Shown: positions 20,684 to 32,554, numbered from the stretch's first letter. The stretch is 64,000 nt of DNA from Schizochytrium sp. TIO01 (GCA_004764695.1 SMSO01000014.1:2555148-2619147), one strand, 5' to 3'. A program made the numbers and translations. The notes: generated by a model from the letters alone, not told the origin.

Positions 20684-23416
20684 CTATTGAATGCAATCCA
20701 TGACGAGTTCAGGCACGGTAGGGTCCTCAGACCGCACGGCGATCTTAAGATTAATGGAGCCGCCAGTTGGTGAAACGGCGAAGGCGGTGCGTGCAAGGAT
20801 CTTGGCACCGCCGATGAAGGTTCCGGACAAAAGCACATTGTGGGCATCTGCGTTGTGTGGAATTGAATCGGTGCCCTCGCAAGCACGAAGGCCAAGAAAG
20901 TCAATGACCGCGGTGATAGCATCCTTGAGGGTCTTGTACTGTGGCAGCTCAAACTTCTCCATGACCTCGTTGGTCTTACCAACCATCTCCCAAGATGACT
21001 TGAAGTTGTTGATCTGCACACGGGCAATGAAGTCCGTCGTCGAGAGTTCGAGATCTTCGACAGGGTAATCCTCTTCGGCACCCTCGTCATCAGGGTCGTA
21101 AGCCTCACCAGTCTTCGGATCGCACTCTTGGACCTTGAACTGCAGCTCCATAGTAAAAGTAGCCTGGTAGACACCCTCCGGGCGCGCCATCAAAACGTAC
21201 AAAGGCGCCGGTGAGTTGTACTTGAGGGTCTCAATCGGCTTAACCAAGAGCGGCTGCCAGGCATCGTTCTCCGGATCCTCCATGTTAACGGTGACATTTT
21301 TAAGAAGCTGGTCGTCGATTGTGTTGGTGACGTTGAATTGAAACACGATGTGCTCTGCGAAGACGTGCTTGACGCAGGTGACAAGATACTCGGTCTCGCT
21401 CTCGGTGAGGGGTTCCGGCCTCGAGGACTTGAAAAGAGCTCCAAGGTTGGCGAACTCGGGAACCTTGTAGAGTTCCTCGGCATAGTTCTCTTCGCGCGTC
21501 GGTACAGGCGTCGGCTCAGAGACAGCGCCAAGATCTCCAGCGCCGCTGTCAGCACCAGGTTCGTCGAGTCCACCAGTCATCTCGCTGTCCTCAGGTCTGC
21601 GGTAATCATTGTCTTCCACCACCGGGAGAGTATCGAACGAGATCGGACCATTTGCAGGGCGTTGCTTGTACAATTCTAGTGAGCGAATAAGTGCGTTCTC
21701 GCTCATAGGCAGCTGATCCACGAGCACTGTCTTTGCTGCTGTTTGACCTGCCTGCACGCGCTCTAGCACTGAGAGGCATACTGTGGCACGGTCGCGTACC
21801 TCGTCATCTTCATCTTGGAGGCTACTCTGGAGCAGGATAATAACACTCTCCGTCAGAGAGTCAACCTGACTGCCAAACTTGCCGAGAGCAGCGACCGCGG
21901 CTGCTCGCACGTGTGCATTTTCGAGGATGACTCTGTTGTAGATAAAGCGAATGAACTTTGCAGGGTGCGTTGTGGTCGGTCCCATCTCTCCAAGCACATG
22001 CAAAATTTGTGCACTGAGTGATGTGAATTCACAGTCTTCAATGAACTCACAGAGATGAAACAGGCCGGTCTCCTTGGACTGCGGAATCTTCTCGATGAGG
22101 AGGAGAACTGAATCGACGATGACTTTCTTGAACTCGAAGCCACCCTCCTCGCGGAGAATTGTACTGAGAAAGTTGAGCATAACACGCTGCTTGGTGGGGT
22201 ACTTCAGGCAGAGAGATCTAACGGCACGGACCACGACAATCTTGAATTCGTCACCGATGTCGGACATAAATCCTCCGATCTGCTTCATCAACTTCTCAAT
22301 GCTGCCTTCGGAGCCCGTCTTGAGCAGTGTGGTGATGGCCAGAGTTGCAATACTCTTGTTGGCGTCTCCAATGAGACCCTCCATGTCCTCGTTGCACCGT
22401 GTGACGACGTTGGGGTGCTTCATGGCGACCTCGTTCAAAGTTCGCACAGCTGCGAAGCGCAGCGAGGGTTTCGGGGAGCTCAGGAAGAGCTGTAGTACCG
22501 TGATTGCCGGCATGATGTCACGAGGAGCTGCCTCGGGAAGTCGGCACATTGCACGAGCTGCTTCGTAGATAACCATCTCGTGGCGGTGGTGCAGGCAGGA
22601 TTCGAGAAACTCATAGGCTGCGCGAGAGTTCGTGGCGCTCATATCCTCATGCAAGAGCTTGGACGTGTAACGCACAAGAAGGCACATGGCAAGCGGGGAG
22701 TTCAAGGAACCCTTGGAATACTGCTGCACGAGACGGCCGACCGCTAGCCGGTCGTGGGATTTGATGGTATACAACAGCGCCAGAGCTTGGTACTGTACCA
22801 TCTCCGAACGTGAGTTCACGCTTTCTTGCACCTCGCTAACCCAGCGCCGCACAACCTCACGTTTCTCCATATCAGCAGCCATTTGGTTGCCGCAGATGAG
22901 CGCGGAGGCAGAGACCAGAGGGTTCCGGTCTACGATGGCCTGCTTGATGTAGCGGTCGATCTGGCCGAGAATGGAGGCATCAATGATTTTGCAGAGAACT
23001 CGGATGGCGTTGGCGCGGTAGAGGTCCACATCAGAGTTCATGTCCTTGGTAAGACTTTGGATAACGATAATGACATTCTCAGGGTCAGTGGTCTCGGCAA
23101 CCTCCTTGATGAAGAGGTACGTCATACGACGGAGTGCCGTGTTCTGGCTCTGAAAAAGCTTGGTTACAGCGAAGAAGACCGTCTCGGCATCGCGTCCCTC
23201 GAAGCTCTCGCCCTGGGATAGCAAGAACAACAGCTTCGTGATGAGCAAGCAGCACTTGGATGGAGAAAGCTTTACCACATGGGGGTCATTAAAAGCAGCT
23301 CCGGCCTCCTGAAGGACTTGGGATTTTTCTACGCCTACAAAAGGCGAAGGCACAGTATCCTCATCCTCGGATTTTACCTTGTCCTTATCTTTGCCAATGC
23401 TGTTAACGTCGCTCAT
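20684..23416 (-). CDS. Coatomer subunit gamma (COPG)
   Basis: A 910-residue protein, close to the usual 860-910 for gamma-COP. This subunit of the COPI coat drives Golgi-to-ER and intra-Golgi vesicle budding after recruitment by ARF1. The N-terminal adaptin-type HEAT solenoid (about residues 25-560) has the characteristic start KSQVLQEAGAAFND and the phrase RRMTYLFIKEVA. An acidic linker (about 590-650) follows, then the gamma-appendage (about 660-910), ending in VPELVMDCIQ. The ATG at 23416 is in frame with no upstream ATG needed. The upstream 2.8 kb is non-coding. Identification rests on whole-length resemblance to gamma-COP. Confidence 0.95.
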   Translation of the reverse strand: MSDVNSIGKDKDKVKSEDEDTVPSPFVGVEKSQVLQEAGAAFNDPHVVKLSPSKCCLLITKLLFLLSQGESFEGRDAETVFFAVTKLFQSQNTALRRMTYLFIKEVAETTDPENVIIVIQSLTKDMNSDVDLYRANAIRVLCKIIDASILGQIDRYIKQAIVDRNPLVSASALICGNQMAADMEKREVVRRWVSEVQESVNSRSEMVQYQALALLYTIKSHDRLAVGRLVQQYSKGSLNSPLAMCLLVRYTSKLLHEDMSATNSRAAYEFLESCLHHRHEMVIYEAARAMCRLPEAAPRDIMPAITVLQLFLSSPKPSLRFAAVRTLNEVAMKHPNVVTRCNEDMEGLIGDANKSIATLAITTLLKTGSEGSIEKLMKQIGGFMSDIGDEFKIVVVRAVRSLCLKYPTKQRVMLNFLSTILREEGGFEFKKVIVDSVLLLIEKIPQSKETGLFHLCEFIEDCEFTSLSAQILHVLGEMGPTTTHPAKFIRFIYNRVILENAHVRAAAVAALGKFGSQVDSLTESVIILLQSSLQDEDDEVRDRATVCLSVLERVQAGQTAAKTVLVDQLPMSENALIRSLELYKQRPANGPISFDTLPVVEDNDYRRPEDSEMTGGLDEPGADSGAGDLGAVSEPTPVPTREENYAEELYKVPEFANLGALFKSSRPEPLTESETEYLVTCVKHVFAEHIVFQFNVTNTIDDQLLKNVTVNMEDPENDAWQPLLVKPIETLKYNSPAPLYVLMARPEGVYQATFTMELQFKVQECDPKTGEAYDPDDEGAEEDYPVEDLELSTTDFIARVQINNFKSSWEMVGKTNEVMEKFELPQYKTLKDAITAVIDFLGLRACEGTDSIPHNADAHNVLLSGTFIGGAKILARTAFAVSPTGGSINLKIAVRSEDPTVPELVMDCIQ

Positions 23417-24189
23417 GGTCTCCTCGGGTATAGTTGACTAAAGGAAATGTATCTAAGTTCGCACGTTTGAATCAACGATCCTCCACGACAACGCCAGATG
23501 TACAAAGTCACGACAACAAGTATCGCTCAACGACGCAATTGAAATCCCTTTATGATCTTATTCGATCGAAGTCAAAGTCGCTGTTAAGGTTGCTTGCTGT
23601 TGCTCTTGCTGTTTGGCCGATCTAGTAGCTCCTGCCACGTCCTGCCTGCAAGGCTGGCAGAGGCAGACCAACCGCAGCCGATATCCGGGCAGATGGGAAG
23701 AGGACGTCGCAGGTCCTCAGCTGAGCACGATTCGCACCGAGCCCAGACCGGAATTGCTTCCCGGCGGTCTCGCGCGCGCAGTCGAAGGCCGCTTTGACCA
23801 CGTGTACGATATCGTTCACTCGAAACAACAACAACAACAAACGAAGTGAATGAATGAGTGAATGAATTGAATGAACAAGAGAGAAAGAAACCAACAAAAA
23901 CACCAAAAAGAAAGAGAAACCAAACAATCACACCAAGAATCGCAGAGGAAATACGCCACGAGAGCAATAACCTAAGCAAACCTACAAGAATTGCGTGAGG
24001 AAATTCAGGCACACGTCACGAACGGCACCAGCTCATTTGCAAGCTCAAGAAGCCCATGAGTCTGTCTGTCAAATTTGCTAAGTTCTCCTAAGAATTTGAC
24101 TGTATCTATCAATTATCCTCTTTTCTTTTAAGATTAACAAATTACCTACCTACCTCTTAATCTATTCTAATAACAAATCTAACTAGTTA

Positions 24190-24222
<33 letters not shown>

Positions 24223-26244
24223 CATGCCTCATTCTATTACCCGCCTTGTCAATTACTGTTGTCATAATGCGGCAGCCTATTAAGTTCGTGGCTTGCCAAT
24301 GCGGAGGTTCCTTTTTGCAAAAGTCTATGCAACTGACGGCGGCTTTGGCCTTCAGGTTTGGCGTCGCAAGTGCTCCGTCAACGACAATCGTGAAGGTCTG
24401 AGGATCGATTGCCACATTGTAGAGCCACTAAGTACTATCAGTTTGTTTGAGTTAGGAGTGTATAGGCCCTATATAGCACTACTCATAGTAACAGAAGTGC
24501 CACGATGGCAACGGCGAAGATCGCCTCTACTCGTCGAATTCCAATAGGTCCCTTTTTAAAAATGTCCACGGATAGGTCACTTGATGATGTCACCTCAGTA
24601 GCGACTTTAGGAACAATCCAAGATACGACTCTGCTGGGTTTGATAAGGTTCCTAGGTAGCTGAGATAGGTACTTAAAGTAGTGTGAGTGATTGTTCACGC
24701 TGGCCAAAAGATTTTTACTCACTACCTCTACCTACCTGTGGAAACTAGGTCAAGAAGCTGGAGGTGGTGGTGTCGTGAGGGTTGGGTAGTTGTCAAGAAC
24801 TGCCAAGTAAGTGCCAAAAATACCCAAATGAGCATATAAGGTGTCTTGCGGACAATCAACCTGTGAGAACACATACATTGACTCTGCTACGAAAGTGCAT
24901 TTTAGTGAAGAATTGTACAACAGAGACACGTGACAATTTGGATACTTGGGTATAATTTGATGTCTCTACATGCTGCACCTAATAGAATCGAGTTTTCTTT
25001 TGACCTAACAAGCGCACACTGACAACCTCATTTTGAAGCCACCATGGGGCCTCAAAATATGGTTTGCTATATAAAAAACCCTCATAGGTCTAGATTTTAC
25101 AAAAGCAGATACTATTGTCTTAATGGTTATACTTCCGAGCTGGCATTAAAGCTCTGGTTTACATATCCGAGTTCTTTGCTAAGCTCAAACTTCTCCTGGC
25201 TTTTTCAAAGACGACACAATATGGGGAGAACGCGAGACTTTCGATTATACAAGACATCATATAATTATCTAATACGTCCTTATTTTGGGGATCATATCAA
25301 TAGGCAAGTATTGCCTGCAGAATTTAAATGATGAAAGCCCAACTCTACTATGAAAACATGTATTGCATAAATTATAAAGACATATTCTAAAGCTTTTCTT
25401 CAACCTTTGGTGTTTTATGTTGAGATGAACAACAGATATATACCTTCTACGATGATCTGATTCTGCCAACTGTTAGAAAGTCTTCCATAGATTTGTTTTA
25501 TAACATACTCTACTGCGATAATAAAAATTTGTACTATTTGCTACCCTTTCTAAACTGTATTGTTGTGACCGCTCTCGAAACCCATTCACCTCTACGCTCA
25601 TCGAGGGTCTTTTAAACAGGATCTCATGTTCCGTGGAATCCCCTTTATTTTGTCAAAAATGTTTCGTTGAAATAAAATTGAAAAAATCTAATTCAGGAGG
25701 GGAATACTAGTTTTGAATAGGCTCCTATTAATAATACCTATTCACCAATACTATGTCATAAATCCATTGTAGGAAGAAGCAACTCCTGGGCCTCGTTGAC
25801 TTTAGGCCCTTTTATTGATAGGCCGCTAAAGGAGGCCTCTCTAAGCGAGTGGTTCGCACCCAGAACTGCGTCGTGAACTCGCTTCGCGTGCGAGTAAACC
25901 GTGTCAAGTCTGATCGGCTTGTGCGGAAGCTAAGGTTCTGGAGCAGCTTGGAAAAGCCCAAAAGCTGCTACAGTTTCCCAAAGGGCTCGAGGCTACGTGG
26001 GCAGCCTCTTGCAACTCGCCAGGTGACTGGTTACGAGAGCATCTCGTTGGGTCGACTCACCTGTAGCTCTTGCTTAAGTCTTCGAAGCTCGGGTCTCGCT
26101 TGAAAAGAGCATAGCATCTGCTTAAACTGTTTCTTTGCAATCAAATTCATTGAGATTTTGAAGATTGGGTTTCTCGAAAGCTGTGATTTCTCCAAGTCTG
26201 AATTCCTGTGAAGAGCGGGAAATTATTCTAGCAAAGGAAGAAAC
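23417..26244. other. Non-coding region between coatomer gamma and DHX37 genes
   Basis: A divergent promoter region of about 2.8 kb. It includes a GC-richer block at 23600-23820, a TTAG array at 24190-24221 and a GC-richer block at 25840-26110 just upstream of the helicase gene. In the latter, ACTCGC/GCGAGT form a 6-bp hairpin at 25877-25895. An 84-codon frame at 25849-26103 has no recognisable domain and is probably 5' leader. Confidence 0.5.
24190..24221. repeat. TTAG tetranucleotide microsatellite
   Basis: Eight perfect copies of TTAG. It is not a canonical telomeric repeat and sits inside single-copy sequence. Confidence 0.9.
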
Positions 26245-29200
26245 ATGGGGGACCAAGATGGCATCCTCTCTGCGGAGCTCCTTGAGCAGCTCGGCGAAAA
26301 CATCGAATCTGGTGGCTCTTTGTTAGCCGAGCGTCGTAAATTGACAGAAGAGGAGAAACGCGAGCGTAAACTCAAACCAAGGTTTACCTTGGAAACGCTT
26401 CCTGCTGCTCGTCCAGACAACGCTGTACCTTCGTTGAAACGTAGCAAGCGTGGGGCTGAGGAGTACCATGAGGTTCGAAAAGACTCCAAGCGCAAGAAAA
26501 AGGCCCTTGCCAAAATTGAAGATGACAAACGCCGCAAGGAGCGTCGACGTGAACTTTTTGCATCTCTATCCGAAAATCAGTTAACGCCACAAGAACAAAG
26601 TCTCTTAGTGTCCAGTGCTGCCATTGGTTCCAAAGAAACCCTTCGCGATCGTCTTCGCATGGACCTTAGACGTGAGCGTGCTGGTATCGACAATTTGGAG
26701 GAAGAGCTACCAACAGCAGTGAGTAATAAGAAGAAGAAACGCTCACGTAGCAAGAAAGCCAAAGCCACCAACGCGAATGATGCTGATAACGCTTCGGGAG
26801 CACGCCTACAGGTATCTGCGCCGACAATTCAAGAGAGCAGCGATGAGTCAGACTCTGATTCTGAGGCCGAGACTGCACCTGCGATTTTGTCTACAGGAAA
26901 GACTACAGGCGAAACAAAGGATAACGCTGATGACAAGCAAGACGACAAGCAAAAATCTGAAGATAAATTGTCAACAACCAAAAACCAAACAGAAGACGTT
27001 GTTATGGCGTCTGCTAGCGACGATGAGGATGGCGACAGTGAGAAAAAAGAAACTACCGACGAGCCTAAATCTCCGCGAGAGGAGAACTTTGTGGTTCGTA
27101 TTAAACGTACGCCAGAGGTTGAGGAAAGTCGTGGTAAACTTCCTGTGAGCATGATGGAGCAAGAAATTATGGAGGCTATCTCTCACAATGCTGTGACTGT
27201 TCTGTGTGGTGAAACAGGTTCTGGAAAAACAACTCAGGTTCCTCAGTTCCTTTTTGAGGCTGGTTATGGCTGCAAGGAAGCTCCAAATCCTGAGCTCCGC
27301 GGTCTCATTGGTGTTACGCAGCCTCGTCGTGTAGCCACGGTGAGTATGGCCGAACGTGTTGCAAACGAGCTTGGTGATCACTCGAAGGATGTGGGTTACC
27401 AAATTCGATATGATTCGCGCACAATTACATCTAAGACACGCGTCAAATTCATGACTGATGGTGTTCTTCTTCGTGAAGCTCGCGAGGACTTGCTTCTGCG
27501 CAAATACTCAGTAATTGTTTTGGATGAGGCTCACGAACGAAACCTGAACACAGATATTCTTCTCGGTCTCCTTTCTCGCGTAGTTCCTTTGCGTGACGAA
27601 ATTTTTCGTGATAAGTCTATCCCGGATGTTTACCCTCTTCGAGTGATTATCATGTCTGCTACCCTTCGTGTTGACGATTTTGCACGCAATCCAAGACTGT
27701 TTACTACGCTCTCTCCGCCTGTTGTGAAGGTGGATGCTCGTCAATTTCCTGTAACGACTCACTCTAGCCGTCGTACAGAAATGCGCAATTATCTTGCTGC
27801 TACATTCAAGAAAACGTGTGCGGTGCACCGCCGCCTGCCTGCAGGTGCTGTGCTTGTGTTTTTGACAGGCCAGCGTGAGATCGAGTGGATGGTGACCCAA
27901 CTTCGTAACAAATTCAATGGTGGTAAACGTAATGTTCCTCTGTCCGAGCAGACCCACAACAAGGCTTCGAATCTAATTTCCGACAAGAAGGAGGAGAACT
28001 CCACCCCAAAGACTAAGAAGGATGAAAACGAGGAAGGCAAGAAGCAAGAGAGTAAGGATGGGGATGTACCTGAAGAAGACATTGACTACAGTGATATTGA
28101 CAGTGCTGAATCTGGGGATGAGGAAGATGAAGAAGATGCTGCTCTCTCCGATAGTGACGACGACGGTGAGAACAAATCTAAGAAAAAAGAAGAGGCACCA
28201 CCAAAGGTTATTTCCACTTCAGCAAATGCCCGGATCAAGGCTGCGTCGGCACGTATTAATTCTTCTCGGGAGTCTGATGTGGCCCCGGTTCATGTTTTGC
28301 CTCTCTACTCACGTTTGCCTACTGCTCAGCAGATGGAGGTTTTCAAGGAGGTTCCAGAAGGTCATCGTTTGATTGTTGTGTCTACCAACGTAGCTGAGAC
28401 ATCTGTGACTATTCCCGGCATCCGTTACGTGGTGGATTGTGGTCGTGAGAAACGCAAGGTCCATGACCAGTACAGTGGTACATCCAAGTTTGAGATTGGT
28501 TGGATCTCACAGGCTTCAGCAAACCAACGTATGGGTCGTGCTGGCCGTACTGGCCCTGGTCACTGCTACCGTCTTTTCTCATCTGCAGTGTTCAACGACC
28601 AATTCGAAGCCTTCGGCCAGCCTGAGATTGATCGCCTGCCAATTGAAGATGTTGTGCTTTACATGAAAACTCTCGGTATCGAGAATGTGGAATCATTTCC
28701 GTTTCCCTCTGCACCTGAGACACTTGCTATCCAGGCGGCAGAGTCCCGCCTTGTACAGCTTGGTGCTCTCGTGAAAAAGAAGACAAAGCGCAAGGATATT
28801 ATCCGTGCTGCAATGTCTAATATGCGGACTACTATTACTCCTTTGGGTCGTCGCATGACCCATTTTCCTGTTCGAGCTCGTTTGGCAAAGATGCTTTCAA
28901 TTGTAGCATGCGATACCGATCAGTCACTCCGTCGTGTTGCTTATGTTGTTTGCGTTGTTGCCGCTCTCAGTCTGCAAGAGCCATTTCTACACCAGCAGGT
29001 AATTGATGAGGGCAAAAGCTCAATGAAGCTGGGCAAGGAAGATGAAAGTACTGGAGAGGACACTGGAGATAACGCAAACAAGGCGAGCACCGATGATGAA
29101 AAGAAGCGCCGCTTGCGTGAAGAAGCAAACAAGATCAAGTCCCGCTGGTTCAACGATACTAGTGATGTCATTGGTCTTCTAACAGCTCATGGTGCTTACA

Positions 29201-30348
29201 CGCACATGGCGTTGACGCAAACTACGCGACAGACAGATAAGTTCTGCAAAGAGAATTTCTTGCATATCAAGACCATGCGTGAGCAGTTGCAACTTCGCCA
29301 ACAGCTTGCTTCTATCGTGGCTAAAATGCGTGCTGCTGCTATGATGAACAAGGACCCAGACTCTGATGTCGAGGAATCTGATGTGGATGATGACTCTGAT
29401 GACGAGATGGAGAGCGCTCGCACAATCTCGAATGCGCTTCGGGGATCTCTACAACCCCCTAAGGCTGCCGATTTACTGTACCTGAGACAAGTTGTGACGG
29501 CAGGCTATTTGGATCAAGTCGCTCGCAAGATGACTCGTGACGAAGCCCGCAGCGTCGCTGATGCTTACGGATTTAAGCTCAAGAAGAAGCGATGGCCTTA
29601 CATGGCCTGCAGTCTGGGTGTGAACGAGCCTCTATTCTTGTCACCGCACAGCAACATCATGGCTAGTGGAAATGATCTTCCCGAGTTTGTCGTTTACGGC
29701 CACGTTGACGCTGTAGAACAGACCAACTTGAATACCATCCCCAACGATGATGATGACGACGATGAAGAGGACGAGAAGCACAAGAGCGTTGACAATGCAC
29801 CCCGCGATCCTCTCCACTACATGCGTCAAGTTACAGCCATTGATCCTGCATGGCTTTTTGAGCTTTCTAAGGGCACTGAGCAATGCTCCCTTTCAGCTGT
29901 ACTCGAGCACCCTCCCCCGAGCTATGAGGCGAAACGTGATGAGTTGGTGGCCTGTGTTCACCCTCTTTTTGGACCGCGTCGCTGGAAATTGCCCGTGCAA
30001 TGGCTTAAGTTCCCGGCTTCAACTGGCGAGGAGGTGCGTGAGCGCTCTCGCTGGTTTGCTCGTGCTTTGCTAGAAGGTAAGGTTCTGCCAATCTTCAAGG
30101 ATTTTAAGGATTGGTATGCTGTGCCGACAGCGTACATGACCCGCAAGGTTCAAGACGTTCGCGTGCAATTGCTGCAGAAGGCTTTGGAAAGTGGTCCACG
30201 TCGTGGTCAGCCTGTTATCTCAAAGCGGGACCTTTTCCGCGCCTGGGAGTCCAAACCTCAGTATCTGTTTACCGAGCTGCAGCAATGGATTGTAAAGGAG
30301 AAGCGCAAGGAATTCCGCGATATGTGGCAGCGTATTCTTCAGAGTTAA
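26245..30348 (+). CDS. DEAH-box RNA helicase, DHX37/Ecm16 (Dhr1) type
   Basis: A 1367-residue nucleolar-type DEAH/RHA helicase. Visible motifs: motif I GETGSGKTTQ (about 322), motif II DEAH (about 427), motif III SAT (about 470) and motif VI QRMGRAGRTGPG (about 758). These are followed by winged-helix, HA2/ratchet and OB-fold regions. The lysine-rich N-terminus (KLKPRFTLETLP, then KRKKKALAKIEDDKRRKERR) and the acidic insert between the RecA domains (about 570-660) match Ecm16/DHX37. That family releases U3 snoRNA from pre-40S particles during 18S rRNA maturation. A second acidic run lies near residue 1170. The ATG is preceded by GAAAC in an A-rich context. I favour DHX37 over other DEAH members because of the N-terminal basic region, the acidic insert and the length. 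Confidence 0.88.
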   Translation: MGDQDGILSAELLEQLGENIESGGSLLAERRKLTEEEKRERKLKPRFTLETLPAARPDNAVPSLKRSKRGAEEYHEVRKDSKRKKKALAKIEDDKRRKERRRELFASLSENQLTPQEQSLLVSSAAIGSKETLRDRLRMDLRRERAGIDNLEEELPTAVSNKKKKRSRSKKAKATNANDADNASGARLQVSAPTIQESSDESDSDSEAETAPAILSTGKTTGETKDNADDKQDDKQKSEDKLSTTKNQTEDVVMASASDDEDGDSEKKETTDEPKSPREENFVVRIKRTPEVEESRGKLPVSMMEQEIMEAISHNAVTVLCGETGSGKTTQVPQFLFEAGYGCKEAPNPELRGLIGVTQPRRVATVSMAERVANELGDHSKDVGYQIRYDSRTITSKTRVKFMTDGVLLREAREDLLLRKYSVIVLDEAHERNLNTDILLGLLSRVVPLRDEIFRDKSIPDVYPLRVIIMSATLRVDDFARNPRLFTTLSPPVVKVDARQFPVTTHSSRRTEMRNYLAATFKKTCAVHRRLPAGAVLVFLTGQREIEWMVTQLRNKFNGGKRNVPLSEQTHNKASNLISDKKEENSTPKTKKDENEEGKKQESKDGDVPEEDIDYSDIDSAESGDEEDEEDAALSDSDDDGENKSKKKEEAPPKVISTSANARIKAASARINSSRESDVAPVHVLPLYSRLPTAQQMEVFKEVPEGHRLIVVSTNVAETSVTIPGIRYVVDCGREKRKVHDQYSGTSKFEIGWISQASANQRMGRAGRTGPGHCYRLFSSAVFNDQFEAFGQPEIDRLPIEDVVLYMKTLGIENVESFPFPSAPETLAIQAAESRLVQLGALVKKKTKRKDIIRAAMSNMRTTITPLGRRMTHFPVRARLAKMLSIVACDTDQSLRRVAYVVCVVAALSLQEPFLHQQVIDEGKSSMKLGKEDESTGEDTGDNANKASTDDEKKRRLREEANKIKSRWFNDTSDVIGLLTAHGAYTHMALTQTTRQTDKFCKENFLHIKTMREQLQLRQQLASIVAKMRAAAMMNKDPDSDVEESDVDDDSDDEMESARTISNALRGSLQPPKAADLLYLRQVVTAGYLDQVARKMTRDEARSVADAYGFKLKKKRWPYMACSLGVNEPLFLSPHSNIMASGNDLPEFVVYGHVDAVEQTNLNTIPNDDDDDDEEDEKHKSVDNAPRDPLHYMRQVTAIDPAWLFELSKGTEQCSLSAVLEHPPPSYEAKRDELVACVHPLFGPRRWKLPVQWLKFPASTGEEVRERSRWFARALLEGKVLPIFKDFKDWYAVPTAYMTRKVQDVRVQLLQKALESGPRRGQPVISKRDLFRAWESKPQYLFTELQQWIVKEKRKEFRDMWQRILQS

Positions 30349-31783
30349 TGTTCTTTGGTGTTGTTAGTTAGAGTATGAGTTGTAACGCACTGTCCAGATT
30401 TGCGAAATGATTTTAATATCCATCTTACCCGTTTCCTATGTTATGCTTCGATCATCTTGCGAGCCAGAAGAGGCCAAAAATCCAACCTCGTTTTCTCACA
30501 ACCAGTTAAATTCCTAGGGTCTAATGTAGAGTCAAGGCACATGTAATGAGCAGCGAGCTAGAGAAGACGAGATTTCGGATTGAAGTTTTGTAAAACGGTT
30601 AAGAGTCTCTTCGCAGAGATACTCCTCTCTCTCTAGTCACAGATTTAAAAAAGAGAATGATTTTGGGCCCGTGAGTAAAGAAAAAACAAATAAAATATCT
30701 ATCGCTTAAGATCGATCGATTTCCTACGATGATCCACCACATGTTGTTTTCTGCAAACAATAAAAGAAAAGTAGAAGAAGAAAAGGGAAAAAACGAAATG
30801 AACCAAGAAAGCCTTCTATGACAATAGAAATCTCAAGTGTTGAATCATACTCGTCAATGAGAAACATGTTCGTTGCAGCAAGGTGGAGTGGGCTAAATTT
30901 AATTTGATTGTCAGCATGAAGCATCTCAAACCAATTGCTAGTTATTCAAAGGCTAAAGTTGTAGGGGAAAGAGGAGGAGAGAAGGCAAGCATAAGAGATA
31001 TAAGGTTCTCCTGTTCCAGGATGAACATAGATCGGATATTTCATCAAGTTAAAGCAAGATATCAGTACGACCCAAGGGGTAACAAAACACCTGTTAGAGT
31101 GCCATACCAGTATCACAGATGCACTCAGTTGAACTAAGCCTCAGTACATAGAGATTGCAACGAACACTAATATACGATTGGAGCTTGAAGCAAAACTGAT
31201 CAGCCCAGTGATCTGAAATCCCCATTTAAAACGGTCTCAAGCAGGTGGACAAAGGATGTGATGAACGAACAAACAAATTTCCTTCATTCAAACCACACAC
31301 AATCATTTATCCAGCGAAGGTGAGCCTCAAGTTATTGTCAGACGTAGTGATGTGGAGAGTCGCAGCATATGGTTATTGCACACGAAAGGTTCGTAATCAC
31401 CCCTGAGAAACGATAACAAAAGGACACGGGAAAGTAGGAACATGAGATCGTAAGAATGTAAGAATGTGTGAGTGAGTAAGTAAGTATGTAGGTAGTAATT
31501 GGGTGGTGTGTTTGGCATGTAGCTTGAGTTTTTGTGCTGACTGAGATTGATCGGAGGCAGGTAGTTAGTTAGTAATTGATTTCGTTCCTGCAGGCAGGCA
31601 GGCAGGCCAGCCAACAAGCAAGAACCCAACCAAACTATAGACGCGACGCAAGAAGGAGAAAGCATCCGACTTCACTCATACTTTTGCTTCTTCTACTACT
31701 GTTGTTGTTGTTGTTGAGAATAAGCAAACGAACGTATAAATGAATGGGGGAATACATGCTCCCCAGGCCTGCAATTCTGCAGT
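30349..31783. other. Intergenic region between convergent genes
   Basis: 3' flanks of the DHX37 and NDUFB9 genes. An AATAAA lies at about 30689. From 31440 to 31720 there are short degenerate repeats (GTAAG-type, AGGC-type and GTT-type). Frames here lack recognisable domains. Confidence 0.5.
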
Positions 31784-32245
31784 TTACTCCATCTTCTTTT
31801 TGGCAAAATCTACAATGAGTCCATCCATGTGCGGCCTCCAGGTGATGGGAACGGAGTCAGGCCACACGGGGGTGTTGGTGCCAGTGTAGGCCTCCTTGGG
31901 GATCTCGTCTTCGCAGGCGTAGACGATCTCAGGGGGAGGGGGCGGGTTGCGCATGAACTTGGTGCCGCCAGGCATGTAGATGTAGGCGTAGGGGTCCGGG
32001 TGGAGCTTCTCAAAGTACTCCTTCTCGCCAGCCTCCACGGCACCGCGGCCTGCGTCCACGGACTTGACTGCGTCAAAGCGAGCGCGGAGCTCGTCGGAGG
32101 CCTCGTAGAACACCTGGCGATCCACGGCGTACGACATGAGCATCTTGAGCGACTTGCGGTACAACCGCGTCACACGCTGCTTGTGCGAGAGGGGTCCCTC
32201 GTGGTGCTTCACCTGCGCCACAGCGGCGCGAAAGAACTTGTCCAT
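31784..32245 (-). CDS. NADH dehydrogenase 1 beta subcomplex subunit 9 (NDUFB9, LYR family)
   Basis: A 153-residue accessory subunit of mitochondrial complex I. The N-terminal half shows the LYR signature HKQRVTRLYRKSLKML (Leu-Tyr-Arg at residues 28-30) and a following helix with ELRARFDA, as in NDUFB9. The middle has HPDPYAYIYMPGGTKFMRNPPPP, matching the HPxPY...PGG block of the family. LYR proteins bind the mitochondrial acyl carrier protein, which here would anchor at the distal membrane arm. No cleavable presequence is obvious, as usual for this subunit. It is slightly shorter than the human protein, mainly at the C-terminus. Confidence 0.9.
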   Translation of the reverse strand: MDKFFRAAVAQVKHHEGPLSHKQRVTRLYRKSLKMLMSYAVDRQVFYEASDELRARFDAVKSVDAGRGAVEAGEKEYFEKLHPDPYAYIYMPGGTKFMRNPPPPPEIVYACEDEIPKEAYTGTNTPVWPDSVPITWRPHMDGLIVDFAKKKME

Positions 32246-32376
32246 GGCGACCTACGAAGTCAAGTCGCGAACCGGCCTCAAGCGATCTCAGCGCTTCTTC
32301 TTCTTCGGCTTTTGCTTTATCCTCCTCTCTCCTCTATTAAGATCATCATCCATCGCTAATAATCACTCAAAACACT

Positions 32377-32554
32377 CATTATTCATTCATTCATTCATTC
32401 ATTCATCAATTCATTCATTCATTCTTTTATTCATTCATTCATTATTCATTAATTCATTCATTAATTCATTCATTAATTCATTAATTCATTCATTCATTCA
32501 TTCATTCACTCTTTTATTCATTCATTCATTCATTCATTCATTAATTCATTCATT
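32377..32554. repeat. ATTC/TTCA tetranucleotide array, interrupted
   Basis: Nearly 180 bases of ATTC-type units with occasional TTAATTC and CTTTTATTC interruptions. It begins about 130 bases upstream of the NDUFB9 start, so it lies in that gene's promoter region. Confidence 0.9.

Noticed and set aside
24190-24221. TTAG array as an internal telomere remnant
   Set aside because: The unit is not a known telomeric repeat and resembles the other microsatellites here.
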